Part shown: positions 7,955 to 14,966 of the stretch, piece after piece | Numbering within the stretch: the first letter of the stretch is position 1 | Layout: each line of letters begins with the position of its first letter | Origin: Desulfobacterales bacterium | GTDB taxonomy: Bacteria; Desulfobacterota; DSM-4660; Desulfatiglandales; JALVZP01 | Reading direction: 5' to 3' | NCBI GenBank assembly: GCA_027064285.1 | Contig: JAMOPX010000100.1 | Coordinates: forward strand, 1-15,338 | DNA: 15,338 nt | Program-made: the position numbers and the translations under genes | The notes under the pieces: generated by a model | Told to the model about the DNA's origin: nothing | Database searches by the model: none | The model's input: the letters and a program-made list of their open reading frames with translations, nothing else

Positions 7955-9369
7955 AAAGTTTTTTTATTATCTTCATTATTCTGCCATTTTTATCCTGTAC
8001 TGTAGGGCCTGAATATAAACCTGTCAGAGTTAAAGTTCCGAATAAATGGTATTCAGAACATATTATAAAAGAAGGCGGTATTTTAGTGTCCAATAAAAAG
8101 CATTTGGAAGAGGTTAAGAACTGGTGGAAAAAATTAAATGATTCCTGCTTAGACAGCCTTATTGATCAAGCAATAAAAGGAAACTTAGATATAAAGGTTG
8201 CTTTGGCAAGGCTTAAAGAAGAAAGAGCTTTAAGAGGTCGTGAAAAGGCAAGGCTTTTCCCCTATTTTGATACAAATGGATCTGTTGTCAGAAAAAGGAT
8301 AAGCGAGACAGGAAAAACCTCAGATCTATACTCCCTGAGTATCGATGCAAGCTGGGAAGCAGATATATTTGGAGGTATAAGAAGATCTATTCAAGAGGCA
8401 GAAGCCCGACTTTTGGCAGCAAAAGAAGGATTAAAGGATGTCATTGTTTCTCTTCTTGCAGAAGTGGCAATAAACTATATAGAACTCAGGACATATCAGG
8501 CAAGACTCAATGCAGTGCTCGCAAATGTAAAGGCGCAGGAGGAAATTTATAAATTGAATCTCTCCAGATATAAAGCAGGCCTCATAGATGAACTCTATGT
8601 ACAGCAATCTAAATATGTGCTGGAAAGCACTAAGGCACAGATTCCGTCTCTTCAGGAAGGGATAGAAAAAGCAAAGAATAGAATTGCAGTGCTTTTGGGT
8701 AAAAATCCGGGAGATGTAAGTAAGGAGCTGGATATATTTAAGCCTATCCCTACTCCTCCTGTAAAGATAGTCATAGGGATTCCTGCCAATACCATTAGAA
8801 ATAGACCAGATGTAAGAAGAGCAGAGATGAACCTGATAGCAGCAACTGCTGCGGTTGGAAAGGCAAAAGCAGAACTTTATCCTCAGGTTCAGCTATCTGG
8901 TAGTATTGGTCTTGAAAGCATCTCAAAAGGAGATCTGTTTAAATGGGCAAGTAGGACATGGAGCTTGGCTACAAATATCACTTGGAAGATATTTCATGCA
9001 GGAGAGCTCAGGCAAAATGTAAAGGTATACACAGAAAGACAAGAACAGGCTCTATACGAATATCAAAATATTGTACTCAATGCTATTGAAGAGGTAAGAG
9101 ATGCTATAATTGCTTATGTAAAAGAGCAAAAAAGACTCTATGCCTTAAAAAAGGCTGTAGAAGCTGCAAAAAAAAGCTATGAACTTGCCTTAGACAGATA
9201 CAGGGCTGGAATCTCTGATTTTATAGATGTGCTGGATGCAGAAAGATCCCTTCAGTCTTTTCAAGATCAGCTCTCTGTAAGCAAAGGAATGGTAGCCACA
9301 AATCTTGTCAGGATTTATAAAGCACTTGGAGGAGGTTCACATACACCATTGACCCTCTCTCGACTTTAG
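7951..9369 (+). CDS. Outer-membrane efflux channel lipoprotein (TolC/NodT/OprM family), 3' end altered by IS
   Basis: This trimeric outer-membrane exit duct completes the tripartite pump. The 472-residue product starts in an ATGA overlap with the pump gene. It carries a lipoprotein signal, MKSFFIIFIILPFLSC, with Cys16 followed by TVGPEYK, the usual OprM/NodT mature start. Two OEP repeats follow, with helical hairpins in residues about 140-260 and 340-450. The family landmark NRPDVRRAEMNLIAATAAVGKAKAELYPQ lies near 288. The C-terminus reads YKALGGGSHTP and then LTLSRL-stop. Family members usually end shortly after ALGGG, often with a Trp. Codons 467-472 and the TAG stop lie inside the terminal sequence of an IS605-type remnant that begins at 9349 (TTGAC), so the original last codons were replaced. 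The conserved fold appears complete up to that point, so function is probably kept. Confidence 0.93.
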   Translation: MKSFFIIFIILPFLSCTVGPEYKPVRVKVPNKWYSEHIIKEGGILVSNKKHLEEVKNWWKKLNDSCLDSLIDQAIKGNLDIKVALARLKEERALRGREKARLFPYFDTNGSVVRKRISETGKTSDLYSLSIDASWEADIFGGIRRSIQEAEARLLAAKEGLKDVIVSLLAEVAINYIELRTYQARLNAVLANVKAQEEIYKLNLSRYKAGLIDELYVQQSKYVLESTKAQIPSLQEGIEKAKNRIAVLLGKNPGDVSKELDIFKPIPTPPVKIVIGIPANTIRNRPDVRRAEMNLIAATAAVGKAKAELYPQVQLSGSIGLESISKGDLFKWASRTWSLATNITWKIFHAGELRQNVKVYTERQEQALYEYQNIVLNAIEEVRDAIIAYVKEQKRLYALKKAVEAAKKSYELALDRYRAGISDFIDVLDAERSLQSFQDQLSVSKGMVATNLVRIYKALGGGSHTPLTLSRL

Positions 9370-9380
9370 TCGAGGGATTC
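9349..9380 (-). mobile_element. Right-end hairpin of IS200/IS605-family remnant (possible reRNA/omega-RNA end)
   Basis: On the minus strand the sequence runs GGAATCCCTCGACTAAAGTCGAGAGAGGGTCAA, containing a perfect 6-bp stem CTCGAC/GTCGAG (9359-9364 with 9369-9374) around a 4-nt loop. An imperfect stem with a terminal GTCAA is the familiar right end of IS605-type elements, lying just after the tnpB stop. In this family the end hairpin is bound by TnpA and also forms the 3' scaffold of the TnpB guide RNA, with the guide read from the flanking DNA. Here that flank is the 3' end of the efflux-channel gene. The hairpin is seen; any RNA role is inferred, and the TnpB beside it is broken. Confidence 0.65.
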
Positions 9381-9385
9381 CCGCT

Positions 9386-9565
9386 TCAATGAGGGATGAC
9401 TCGTAGCAATATCACTTTCGCAGCGTTAATGTCTGCATCATCAGTGTAGCCACCATGTAGACAGCAGAAGCTCCTTCTGGGATCTACTTTTAGAGATATC
9501 TGCCCATACTGCCTGCACTTGTATTCAAGCATTCTGATAAAGGTGCTCCATGCTAAATCTATTAT
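9386..9565 (-). pseudogene. tnpB: TnpB C-terminal remnant (IS200/IS605 family), internally deleted
   Basis: The minus strand reads 59 codons open from 9565 to a TGA at 9386 and matches the C-terminal part of TnpB, the RNA-guided RuvC-like nuclease of IS605-type transposons. Recognisable pieces are AWSTFIRMLEYK, LKVDPR and GYTDDADINAAKVIL; the Asp of ADINAA is the third RuvC catalytic residue. Between VDPR and the last part, the first half of the zinc ribbon (CxxC) has been lost in frame. The remaining zinc motif reads CLHGG, where family members have CxxCG, so the metal site is destroyed. Everything upstream of the IID-AW segment (the RuvC I and II regions) is absent, and an in-frame stop lies a few codons before it. 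It is a dead fragment. It shares 91 bp with the second remnant at the right edge of the window. Confidence 0.8.
9475..9565 (-). repeat. 91-bp inverted repeat, copy 1 (tnpB-derived)
   Basis: The reverse complement of this segment matches 15217-15307 at 89 of 91 positions. It starts with ATAATAGATT and ends with CCCAGAA, and codes for the same part of TnpB. Being in opposite orientation to copy 2, it forms a long inverted repeat around 5.6 kb of DNA. The two matches begin at the same base. Confidence 0.9.
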
Positions 9566-9787
9566 ACCAATACTGGTTTAAAATAATCCTTTAAAAAAAT
9601 TTCCATGTAATCTTATTCCCTGCAAGAAGTCAGTGGGTGATAGTTCCCTACTCGAAAATTTATAAGGTGAATGAATAAATTGATATTATTTCGTGGTATT
9701 TTGTGATTATAAATTAAGGTTGAAAAGATGTTGACATATAATAGTTTGTTTTGTTAAAGGAGTCACAACACTGATGCGGAAGCAAAA

Positions 9788-9850
9788 ATTATAGTTATTC
9801 GCATAATAACAGTTTTTTCGTATTTCCATAACTATAATAAACTATAATAA
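9788..9850. promoter_or_regulatory. Repeated AACTATAAT motifs and palindromes upstream of porin
   Basis: ATTATAGTTAT (9788-9798) is an exact reverse complement of ATAACTATAAT (9828-9838), and ACTATAATAA is then repeated head-to-tail (9831-9840, 9841-9850). Overlapping the first site is a separate palindrome, GTTATT-N5-AATAAC (9794-9810). The cluster ends one base before the ribosome binding site. It could be an operator array, a 5' leader hairpin, or overlapping -10 boxes (each copy contains TATAAT), though no matching -35 is seen. The repeats are directly visible; the function is inferred. Confidence 0.45.
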
Positions 9851-9860
9851 AGGAGGGAGG
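9851..9860 (+). promoter_or_regulatory. Strong double ribosome binding site of the porin gene
   Basis: AGGAGGGAGG lies 6 nt before the ATG at 9867. It is much stronger than the sites of the efflux genes upstream and fits an abundant outer-membrane protein. It also settles the start codon. Confidence 0.85.
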
Positions 9861-9866
9861 TTAGAT

Positions 9867-11519
9867 ATGGAGAAGGAGAAGTTGGGCTTGAGAGGGTTTT
9901 TTGTTTTGCTGCTTATGACCGCTTTTCTTTTTGTATTTTCAATGCCGGTCATGGCAGGGAGTGTAAAGTGTGGTCTGTGGAATTATTTCTTAAATCCCAA
10001 CAGATTTGGTAAGCCCAAAAGAACACTTAAGGGCAATATGATGGAGATCTACAATGTGCTTCCGGAAGAAGCCACAAATCCTCTTGAGATTTTTACCAAA
10101 AGCGTGTGGTATGGAAGGCTGAGGCTTAACTACTTCAAATGGCTCTGGGATGAAGGTAAGTACAAAAAAAATGGAGCATGGCGGGACAGGATAGATCCTA
10201 CAGGTTTTGGACTTGGTGGTAGCATTATCTACAAAACTGCTCCATTTTATGGGGTTAGTGCTACAGTAGGTTTCTATGGAGTACATGATTTAAATGTACT
10301 GGATGAAGATGATGCTATATTTGGAAAATCAGGTAAGGATACATTTTCCAGATTTGATGTAATGGACAAAGGCGATTGGGGTATGGCAGTTGTAGCTCAG
10401 GCATATTTGGAGTTCAAATTTAGAAAAAATGATATCAGAATCGGTAGAATGATTGTAGAATGTCCATTTATAAAGTCCAATGATACAAAGATGATCCCCA
10501 ACACCATGAGGGGAGTTCATCTTGTATCAGAAGAGATACCTCATACCAAATTTCAATTTATGTACTTTGACAGGCAGAAGCTAAGAGACCATACAAACTT
10601 CCATGATGTTCTTACTTATGACTGGAAAGACACTGATCCACTTGGTGTAACCAAATGGCATAAATGGGCAAATGAAGATGATGCTGCAGTGCATAAGGGA
10701 TTGAGCTATTCAAATATGGAAGCTTATGGGATGCACACCAGAAATAGACTGATAATAGTAGGAATAACTACTCAGGGACTTATAAAACAGCTTCCAAAGC
10801 TTAAGTTAGATTTTTGGAATGCGTTAGTGCCTGATATGTTTGATACATTCTTGGGTGAGGCAAATTATACTCTTCCACTTCCTTGTGGCTGGAAGTTGAT
10901 GCCAGGTTTCAGATTTATGCACCAGTTTGATGATGATGCTGGAAACATTGGTGGTGCTGCCCTTTCAGGTGCATTTGGACTTGACAAAGCAGCAAACAGA
11001 GCAAAAGGATTGGGCTATAAGGATCCTGATAGCTTGGATGCTACACTATATGGATTCAGATTAAGGCTCAAGAAGGGTGCTCAGATGTTCCACTTTGGTT
11101 TAACTTATGTTACAGATGATGCAGACTTTATAGCTCCTTGGAGAGCATGGCCAACCCAGGGATATACCCGTTCAATGGCGCAGTACAACTGGGAAGCAGG
11201 AACAGCCAGCTACATGCTGCAATGGGTTATGGACTGGAATAAGGCACGCCTTGTAAAAGGGCTTAAGACAGCTTTAGATTTTGTCTATATGGATTATGAT
11301 GATGAAAAAGAAAGACTTGGTTCTATGAGCAAGACAGATAGATACATAATCCACTTAGATACATGGTGGACACCTCCTATAAAACTTCCTCAGGATCAGT
11401 GGTTACAGTGCAAGTTCAGACTTGGTTATGTGCAGGCAGATCACAGAAGATATGCTTCTGCTAATGGAGAAAATCCATCTTATACTGAGCTGAGATTTGA
11501 GATAAACTACATGTTCTAA
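9867..11519 (+). CDS. Outer-membrane porin, OprD-like
   Basis: This is a probable outer-membrane beta-barrel channel of 550 residues. The N-terminus is a clear signal peptide: charged start, hydrophobic core at residues 11-26, then MPVMA-GS with cleavage after Ala30. The mature part has alternating aromatic/polar strands such as KTAPFYGVSATVGFYGV, with many Trp and Tyr girdle residues. It ends in ELRFEINYMF with a terminal Phe, the usual BamA-recognition signature. The segment PFIKSNDTKMIPNTMRGV (from about residue 200) resembles the conserved OprD-family stretch in which a D-T/S-R/K-x-x-P-x-T pattern follows the early strands. I therefore place it in or near the OprD family; the substrate is unknown. 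It is a single gene with its own strong ribosome binding site and a terminator about 12 bp after the stop. Neighbours give no substrate clue. A different long-barrel family remains possible. Confidence 0.75.
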   Translation: MEKEKLGLRGFFVLLLMTAFLFVFSMPVMAGSVKCGLWNYFLNPNRFGKPKRTLKGNMMEIYNVLPEEATNPLEIFTKSVWYGRLRLNYFKWLWDEGKYKKNGAWRDRIDPTGFGLGGSIIYKTAPFYGVSATVGFYGVHDLNVLDEDDAIFGKSGKDTFSRFDVMDKGDWGMAVVAQAYLEFKFRKNDIRIGRMIVECPFIKSNDTKMIPNTMRGVHLVSEEIPHTKFQFMYFDRQKLRDHTNFHDVLTYDWKDTDPLGVTKWHKWANEDDAAVHKGLSYSNMEAYGMHTRNRLIIVGITTQGLIKQLPKLKLDFWNALVPDMFDTFLGEANYTLPLPCGWKLMPGFRFMHQFDDDAGNIGGAALSGAFGLDKAANRAKGLGYKDPDSLDATLYGFRLRLKKGAQMFHFGLTYVTDDADFIAPWRAWPTQGYTRSMAQYNWEAGTASYMLQWVMDWNKARLVKGLKTALDFVYMDYDDEKERLGSMSKTDRYIIHLDTWWTPPIKLPQDQWLQCKFRLGYVQADHRRYASANGENPSYTELRFEINYMF

Positions 11520-11531
11520 TATAGGGGATTA

Positions 11532-11575
11532 AAAATAAAAGCCCCCAGCTTTTTGATGCTGGGGGCTTTTATTTT
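11532..11575. terminator. Bidirectional Rho-independent terminator
   Basis: An 18-bp perfect stem (AAAATAAAAGCCCCCAGC, 11532-11549, pairing with 11558-11575) surrounds an 8-nt loop. The GC core GCCCCCAGC/GCTGGGGGC is flanked by A-runs on the left and T-runs on the right, so it terminates transcription on both strands. It ends the porin transcript from the left and the icd operon transcript from the right. The last two stem bases overlap the stop codon of the formyltransferase gene. Confidence 0.95.
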
Positions 11576-12377
11576 ATCCTTCTTCTAATCCTTCCGGGAT
11601 CGGGATTTTATCAAAGTAAATTCTACTTTCTTCATCTACAGCAAATCTTCCCTGAGCAATGTATTCAATAGTCTTTGGAAATATCTTCCAATCTCCTTCT
11701 TTTTTAAGTCTTTCTTGATGTTCTCCAACTACTTTTTTCAGTAATTCAGGGTTCTTATTTAACTCTTCTACTGGAATTGGTAGTTTAATTGGTACAGGTT
11801 TTGAGATCATAAGGATAGGGCCTGTATCTATTCCCTCGTCAGTTAGGATTGTACAGGATCTTAGGTATGTTTCTCCTGCAAGTATAGCATCTCTTATAGC
11901 ATTTGCTCCTGTGTATTTTCTTTTTCCACTTTTATCTTTTATTGTAAGATCTGCTGGATGGACATTAACACATCCTTTGATAGTAGTGTAACTCATATAG
12001 CCACCAAGAGCTACAAGGTCTATTTCAAATGCCTTAATAAGTCTTTTTGGAACCTTATCAAATTCTTTTCTTAGGCTTAGAGCCTGTGGAGTCTTTATAG
12101 CGGGTTTTTGAAAACCATGATTTCTGTAAAAGATTCTTATATCGTAGCTGAAATAGGGAATAGCATTTTCATAGGCTATTTTTTCTCCCATGCATGTACC
12201 ATCAGATCTGTCACTGAATATAAAAGTTACTACAAATGGAGAATATCCCTGTTCCTTTTCAAGCCTTTTCTGATGTTCTATTAGCTTCCTCACATTTGTC
12301 CCTGTTCCAGACATAAATGCTGCTACCCTCATCGGCCTTTTCTCTTTATCAGGATCAAATATCGGCTTAATTCTCAT
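11574..12377 (-). CDS. PurN-like formyltransferase (phosphoribosylglycinamide formyltransferase family)
   Basis: This is a member of the formyltransferase family that moves a formyl group from 10-formyltetrahydrofolate; PurN itself formylates GAR in purine synthesis. The 267-residue product has the phosphate-binding loop SGTGTN (residues 23-28, as SGNGSN in PurN), NVHPADL with Asn138 and His140, and TDEGIDTGPI with Asp184. These match the Asn-His-Asp catalytic trio of E. coli PurN (106/108/144). It is longer than PurN (about 200 residues) because of an N-terminal extension of about 16 residues, an insert around residues 82-112, and an insert between the catalytic His and Asp, where KYTGANAIRDAILAG replaces the usual PGLHxHxxAL stretch. 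The substrate may therefore differ from GAR. The start overlaps the end of the upstream gene by 11 bp, implying coupled translation. Last gene of the icd operon. Confidence 0.8.
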   Translation of the reverse strand: MRIKPIFDPDKEKRPMRVAAFMSGTGTNVRKLIEHQKRLEKEQGYSPFVVTFIFSDRSDGTCMGEKIAYENAIPYFSYDIRIFYRNHGFQKPAIKTPQALSLRKEFDKVPKRLIKAFEIDLVALGGYMSYTTIKGCVNVHPADLTIKDKSGKRKYTGANAIRDAILAGETYLRSCTILTDEGIDTGPILMISKPVPIKLPIPVEELNKNPELLKKVVGEHQERLKKEGDWKIFPKTIEYIAQGRFAVDEESRIYFDKIPIPEGLEEG

Positions 12378-13404
12378 TTTTCCAGCATCTTACAGGCTGT
12401 TTTGTTTTGACTGATTTAAGACATAAGTTATCTGAATTGCACTTAGAATCTTCTCTTGCGCCACTTTTCCATTTTTTTACAAGCTCTGGTTCACATATAA
12501 ATGGTCTGGACATGGATACAAGATCTATCCCTTTTGCTAATGCATCTTCTGCATCTTTGTAAGATCTTATTCCGCCTACAAGTATTACAGGAATTTCAAG
12601 CTGTTCTTTAAAATAAAGTGCTTGCTCTAAAAAATATGGCCCTTTATAGGGCCTGCAAGGTCCTTTTTCCTTAGATATAAGGAGTCCTCCACTTATTTCT
12701 ATGGCATCAGCTCCTTCATTTGCAAGTATCTTTGCTATCTGAATAGAATCCTTTAGAGTAAGACCACTGCTGCTAAAGTCCTGACAGTTGATTTTAAAAA
12801 GCACAGGATATTCTGATCCCAACCTTTTTTTTACATAGGAAAGTATCTGTTCAGCAAATCTTGCTCTGTTTCTTACGCTTCCTCCATACTCATCATCTCT
12901 TCTGTTAAAAAGAGGAGAAAAAAACTGGCTTATAAGATATCCATGAGCAGCATGAAACTGAATTCCATCAAATCCCGCCTCTTTTGCCCTCTCTGAAGCC
13001 AAACAAAATGCCTGAATAAGCCTTTCTATTTCCTTTTTTGTAAGCCTGTTTAGATCTAATGGGGTGAGCCCAAAAAATTCTTTTCTTCCAAATCTACCAG
13101 AGTGAGAAAGCTGAATCAGTATTTTTCCTCCCAATTGATGCACCTGTGTAACAAGTCTTTTAAAACCAGAGATAAGTTCATCCTTGTACAATCCTAACTG
13201 TCTTGGAGTTGCTTTTCCTTCTTTGCTCACATATGTATGACCTGTGATGATAAGCCCTATTTCGGCTTTAGAAAGCCTTTTGTAAAGCTCTATAAGCTCA
13301 TCTGTTACACTTCCATCTTTTTCTGCCATTCCTTCCCAGGTGGCAGACCTTACAAAGCGGTTTTTTAGCTTAAGCCTTCCTATTTTTATTTCAGAAAAAG
13401 GCAT
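12367..13404 (-). CDS. NADH:flavin oxidoreductase / Old Yellow Enzyme family protein
   Basis: This is an FMN-binding TIM-barrel ene-reductase-type enzyme of 345 residues, predicted cytoplasmic. Landmarks in order are FVRSATWEGMA near residue 18 (FMN site), ILIQLSHSGR with Gln98 and His101, and FHAAHGYLISQFFSPLFNRR with the substrate-anion pair His151/His154 and Tyr156. These are followed by DEYGGSVRNRARF, and VGGIRSYKDAE and SMSRPFICEPEL in the C-terminal phosphate-binding region. A C-terminal cysteine cluster (Cys322, Cys328, Cys340) resembles the iron-sulfur motif of 2,4-dienoyl-CoA reductase-type relatives, but the position of the second cysteine holds Asp325. The protein has only the barrel domain, without the C-terminal FAD/NADH domains of the long form. 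It starts 1 bp after the icd stop and overlaps the next gene by 11 bp, so it is firmly in this operon. The physiological substrate is unknown; an alpha,beta-unsaturated carbonyl or acyl compound would be typical. Confidence 0.88.
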   Translation of the reverse strand: MPFSEIKIGRLKLKNRFVRSATWEGMAEKDGSVTDELIELYKRLSKAEIGLIITGHTYVSKEGKATPRQLGLYKDELISGFKRLVTQVHQLGGKILIQLSHSGRFGRKEFFGLTPLDLNRLTKKEIERLIQAFCLASERAKEAGFDGIQFHAAHGYLISQFFSPLFNRRDDEYGGSVRNRARFAEQILSYVKKRLGSEYPVLFKINCQDFSSSGLTLKDSIQIAKILANEGADAIEISGGLLISKEKGPCRPYKGPYFLEQALYFKEQLEIPVILVGGIRSYKDAEDALAKGIDLVSMSRPFICEPELVKKWKSGAREDSKCNSDNLCLKSVKTKQPVRCWKNEN

Positions 13405-13405
13405 C

Positions 13406-14647
13406 TCAAAGAGCTTCCATGTTTTTTTGGATCTCTAATCCAAATTCAGAGCATTTTACTTCTCTTGCTCCATCCATCTGTCTTGCAAGATCATAAGTTA
13501 CTGTCTTATTCTGAACTGTTTTTTCAATTGACTTCAGTATAAGTTCTGCTGCCTCATTCCAGCCCATAAACCTAAGCATCTCAACACCAGAAAGGATAAG
13601 AGAGCTTGGATTTACTTTATCTAAGCCTGCATATTTTGGCGCTGTTCCATGTGTTGCTTCAAACACAGCACATCTATCACCTATGTTTGCTCCGGGAGCC
13701 ATACCCAAGCCTCCCACAAGAGCTGCTGCTGCATCTGAAAGATAGTCACCATTTAGATTTGGAGTGGCTAATATGTCATATTCTTCTGGTCTTAAGATAA
13801 GCTGCTGAAACATGGCATCTGCTATTCTGTCATTTATAAGGATCTTTCCCTCTGGAATCTTTCCTTCATACTTCTTTAACTCTTCCTCTGTTATAGTTAT
13901 ATCTTTAAATTCTTCCTTTGCTACTTCATATCCCCAGTCTCTAAATCTTCCTTCTGTAAATTTCATTATGTTTCCTTTATGGACCAATGTTACTACTTTT
14001 CTGTTATTTTCAATAGCATATTGGATTGCTTTTTTTACAAGCCTTTTTGTATTTTTTTCACTTATAGGCTTTATTCCTATTGCACTTTCTTCAGAGATTA
14101 AGCTTCCTCCTTTTTGCCTCTGTTTCTCATTTATTAATCTTATAAGCTCTTTTGCTTCCTTCGAGCCTGCTTCCCATTCAACGCCTGCATAAACATCCTC
14201 TGTATTTTCCCTAAATATAACTACATCCACCTTTTCTGGATTCTTTAAAGGCGCAGGAACTCCTGGGATATACCTTACAGGTCTTATGCAAGCATAAAGA
14301 TCAAGTGCTTGCCTGATAGTTACATTTAGTGATCTAAATCCACCTCCCACAGGAGTTGTAAGAGGCCCTTTTAGTACTATCCCAAGTCTTGAGATCTCTT
14401 GTAGGGTTTCTTCTGGAAGAAGATTTCCTTCTCCATAAATCTTTTGTGCCTTTTCACCAGCAAAAAGCTCTTTCCATATAATTCTTCTGCTTCCGCTATA
14501 AGCAATCTCTACAGCCTTATCAAGCACCCCTTTTGTAGCCTTCCATATATCAGGTCCAATTCCATCTCCTTCTATAAAACCTATTATTGGAATTTCTGGA
14601 ACAACAGGCTTTCCATCAGATGTCCAGCTTATAATTTTACCCTCCAT
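13406..14647 (-). CDS. icd: Isocitrate dehydrogenase, NADP-type
   Basis: The enzyme converts isocitrate to 2-oxoglutarate and CO2 with reduction of NADP, in the oxidative or (running backwards) reductive citric acid cycle; cytoplasmic homodimer. The 413 residues match the E. coli Icd length (416). Seen are IPIIGFIEGDGIGPDIWKA at the N-terminus and LTTPVGGGFRSLNVTIRQ with Ser106 (the E. coli Ser113 phosphorylation/substrate site). Also present are VIFRENTEDVYAGVEW, LVHKGNIMKFTEG, NLNGDYLSDAAAALVGGLGMAPGANIGD, and HGTAPKYAG with the Lys-Tyr pair that recognises the NADP 2'-phosphate. VTYDLARQMDG carries the further Tyr and Arg NADP determinants. All catalytic residues appear intact. TAGGAGGAAACT lies just before the ATG. 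First gene of a three-gene operon with an Old Yellow Enzyme protein and a PurN-like formyltransferase. Confidence 0.96.
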   Translation of the reverse strand: MEGKIISWTSDGKPVVPEIPIIGFIEGDGIGPDIWKATKGVLDKAVEIAYSGSRRIIWKELFAGEKAQKIYGEGNLLPEETLQEISRLGIVLKGPLTTPVGGGFRSLNVTIRQALDLYACIRPVRYIPGVPAPLKNPEKVDVVIFRENTEDVYAGVEWEAGSKEAKELIRLINEKQRQKGGSLISEESAIGIKPISEKNTKRLVKKAIQYAIENNRKVVTLVHKGNIMKFTEGRFRDWGYEVAKEEFKDITITEEELKKYEGKIPEGKILINDRIADAMFQQLILRPEEYDILATPNLNGDYLSDAAAALVGGLGMAPGANIGDRCAVFEATHGTAPKYAGLDKVNPSSLILSGVEMLRFMGWNEAAELILKSIEKTVQNKTVTYDLARQMDGAREVKCSEFGLEIQKNMEAL

Positions 14648-14652
14648 AGTTT

Positions 14653-14658
14653 CCTCCT
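14653..14658 (-). promoter_or_regulatory. Ribosome binding site of icd
   Basis: AGGAGG on the minus strand lies 5 nt before the icd ATG. It is the strongest site on this strand in the window and confirms the start of the operon. Confidence 0.85.
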
Positions 14659-14966
14659 AAATTATCATTTTATGAAGTGGTTGCAACATCGTATGGCAAG
14701 TCGGTTAGAAGAAGTTTAAATTGGTTTTTTGCTCTTTGTTAAAATATTCCCAAAAACGTGTAGTAGCTTTATGCACTAAAGCTCTCTTAGCTCCCTTGTT
14801 GTTTTTCTTCTAAAGCTTCTTCTATCAAAAATCTAACTTGCCTTCTTTAGAATCCTTTTTCTTTGTTCCATTGTTGCCAATCTTTTTCCAATATTTTTAA
14901 TTTATTCTAAAAAATTTAAGTAATTACATCGCTTGCAAAAATAGCATTTCATATTTTAGTTGTGTT
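14659..14966. other. AT-rich region upstream of icd, no intact gene
   Basis: This stretch should hold the icd operon promoter. On the minus strand I see TTGCCA, TTGCAA, CATAAAAT and GATAAT close to the gene, but no pair with normal 16-18 bp spacing, so no promoter is called. Farther out, short protein-like runs appear on the minus strand, for example RFLIEEALEEKQQ around 14800-14845 and a piece ending FWEYFNKEQ near 14725-14755. They are broken by stops and frame changes. They may be remains of a second transposase reading frame next to the orfA remnant, but I cannot identify them. Confidence 0.35.

Larger units (their letters stand above)
9566..9866. other. AT-rich intergenic region before the porin gene
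   Basis: This is about 300 bp between the tnpB remnant and the porin start with no credible gene. From 9566 to about 9720 it shows no protein-like reading in any frame and may include decayed IS or pre-insertion sequence. At 9731 there is TTGACA, directly followed by TATAAT at 9737-9742, which is too close to be its own -10. The best 17-bp-spaced -10 is TTAAAG (9754-9759), a poor match. From 9788 onwards there is a set of repeated motifs (separate entry) and then a strong ribosome binding site. The porin promoter is therefore located only to this region. Confidence 0.5.

Noticed and set aside
9386..9532. A small protein starting at the Met inside the tnpB remnant (about 48 codons)
   Set aside because: It reads open but is only the damaged end of TnpB, with no ribosome binding site and a lost zinc motif.
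9731..9742. TTGACA followed by TATAAT as a porin promoter
   Set aside because: The hexamers touch each other, so they cannot act together as -35 and -10. The properly spaced -10 is poor.
9829..9850. Tandem ACTATAATAA as the start of a CRISPR-like array
   Set aside because: The units are 10 bp with no spacers and only two direct copies; it is a short leader repeat.
13812..14192. 126-codon plus-strand open frame inside icd
   Set aside because: It is Ser/Phe-rich antisense shadow of a clearly conserved enzyme, with no initiation signal.
14671..14719. Plus-strand short frame extending out of icd antisense into the upstream region
   Set aside because: No start signal or family resemblance; it is the tail of an antisense frame through icd.
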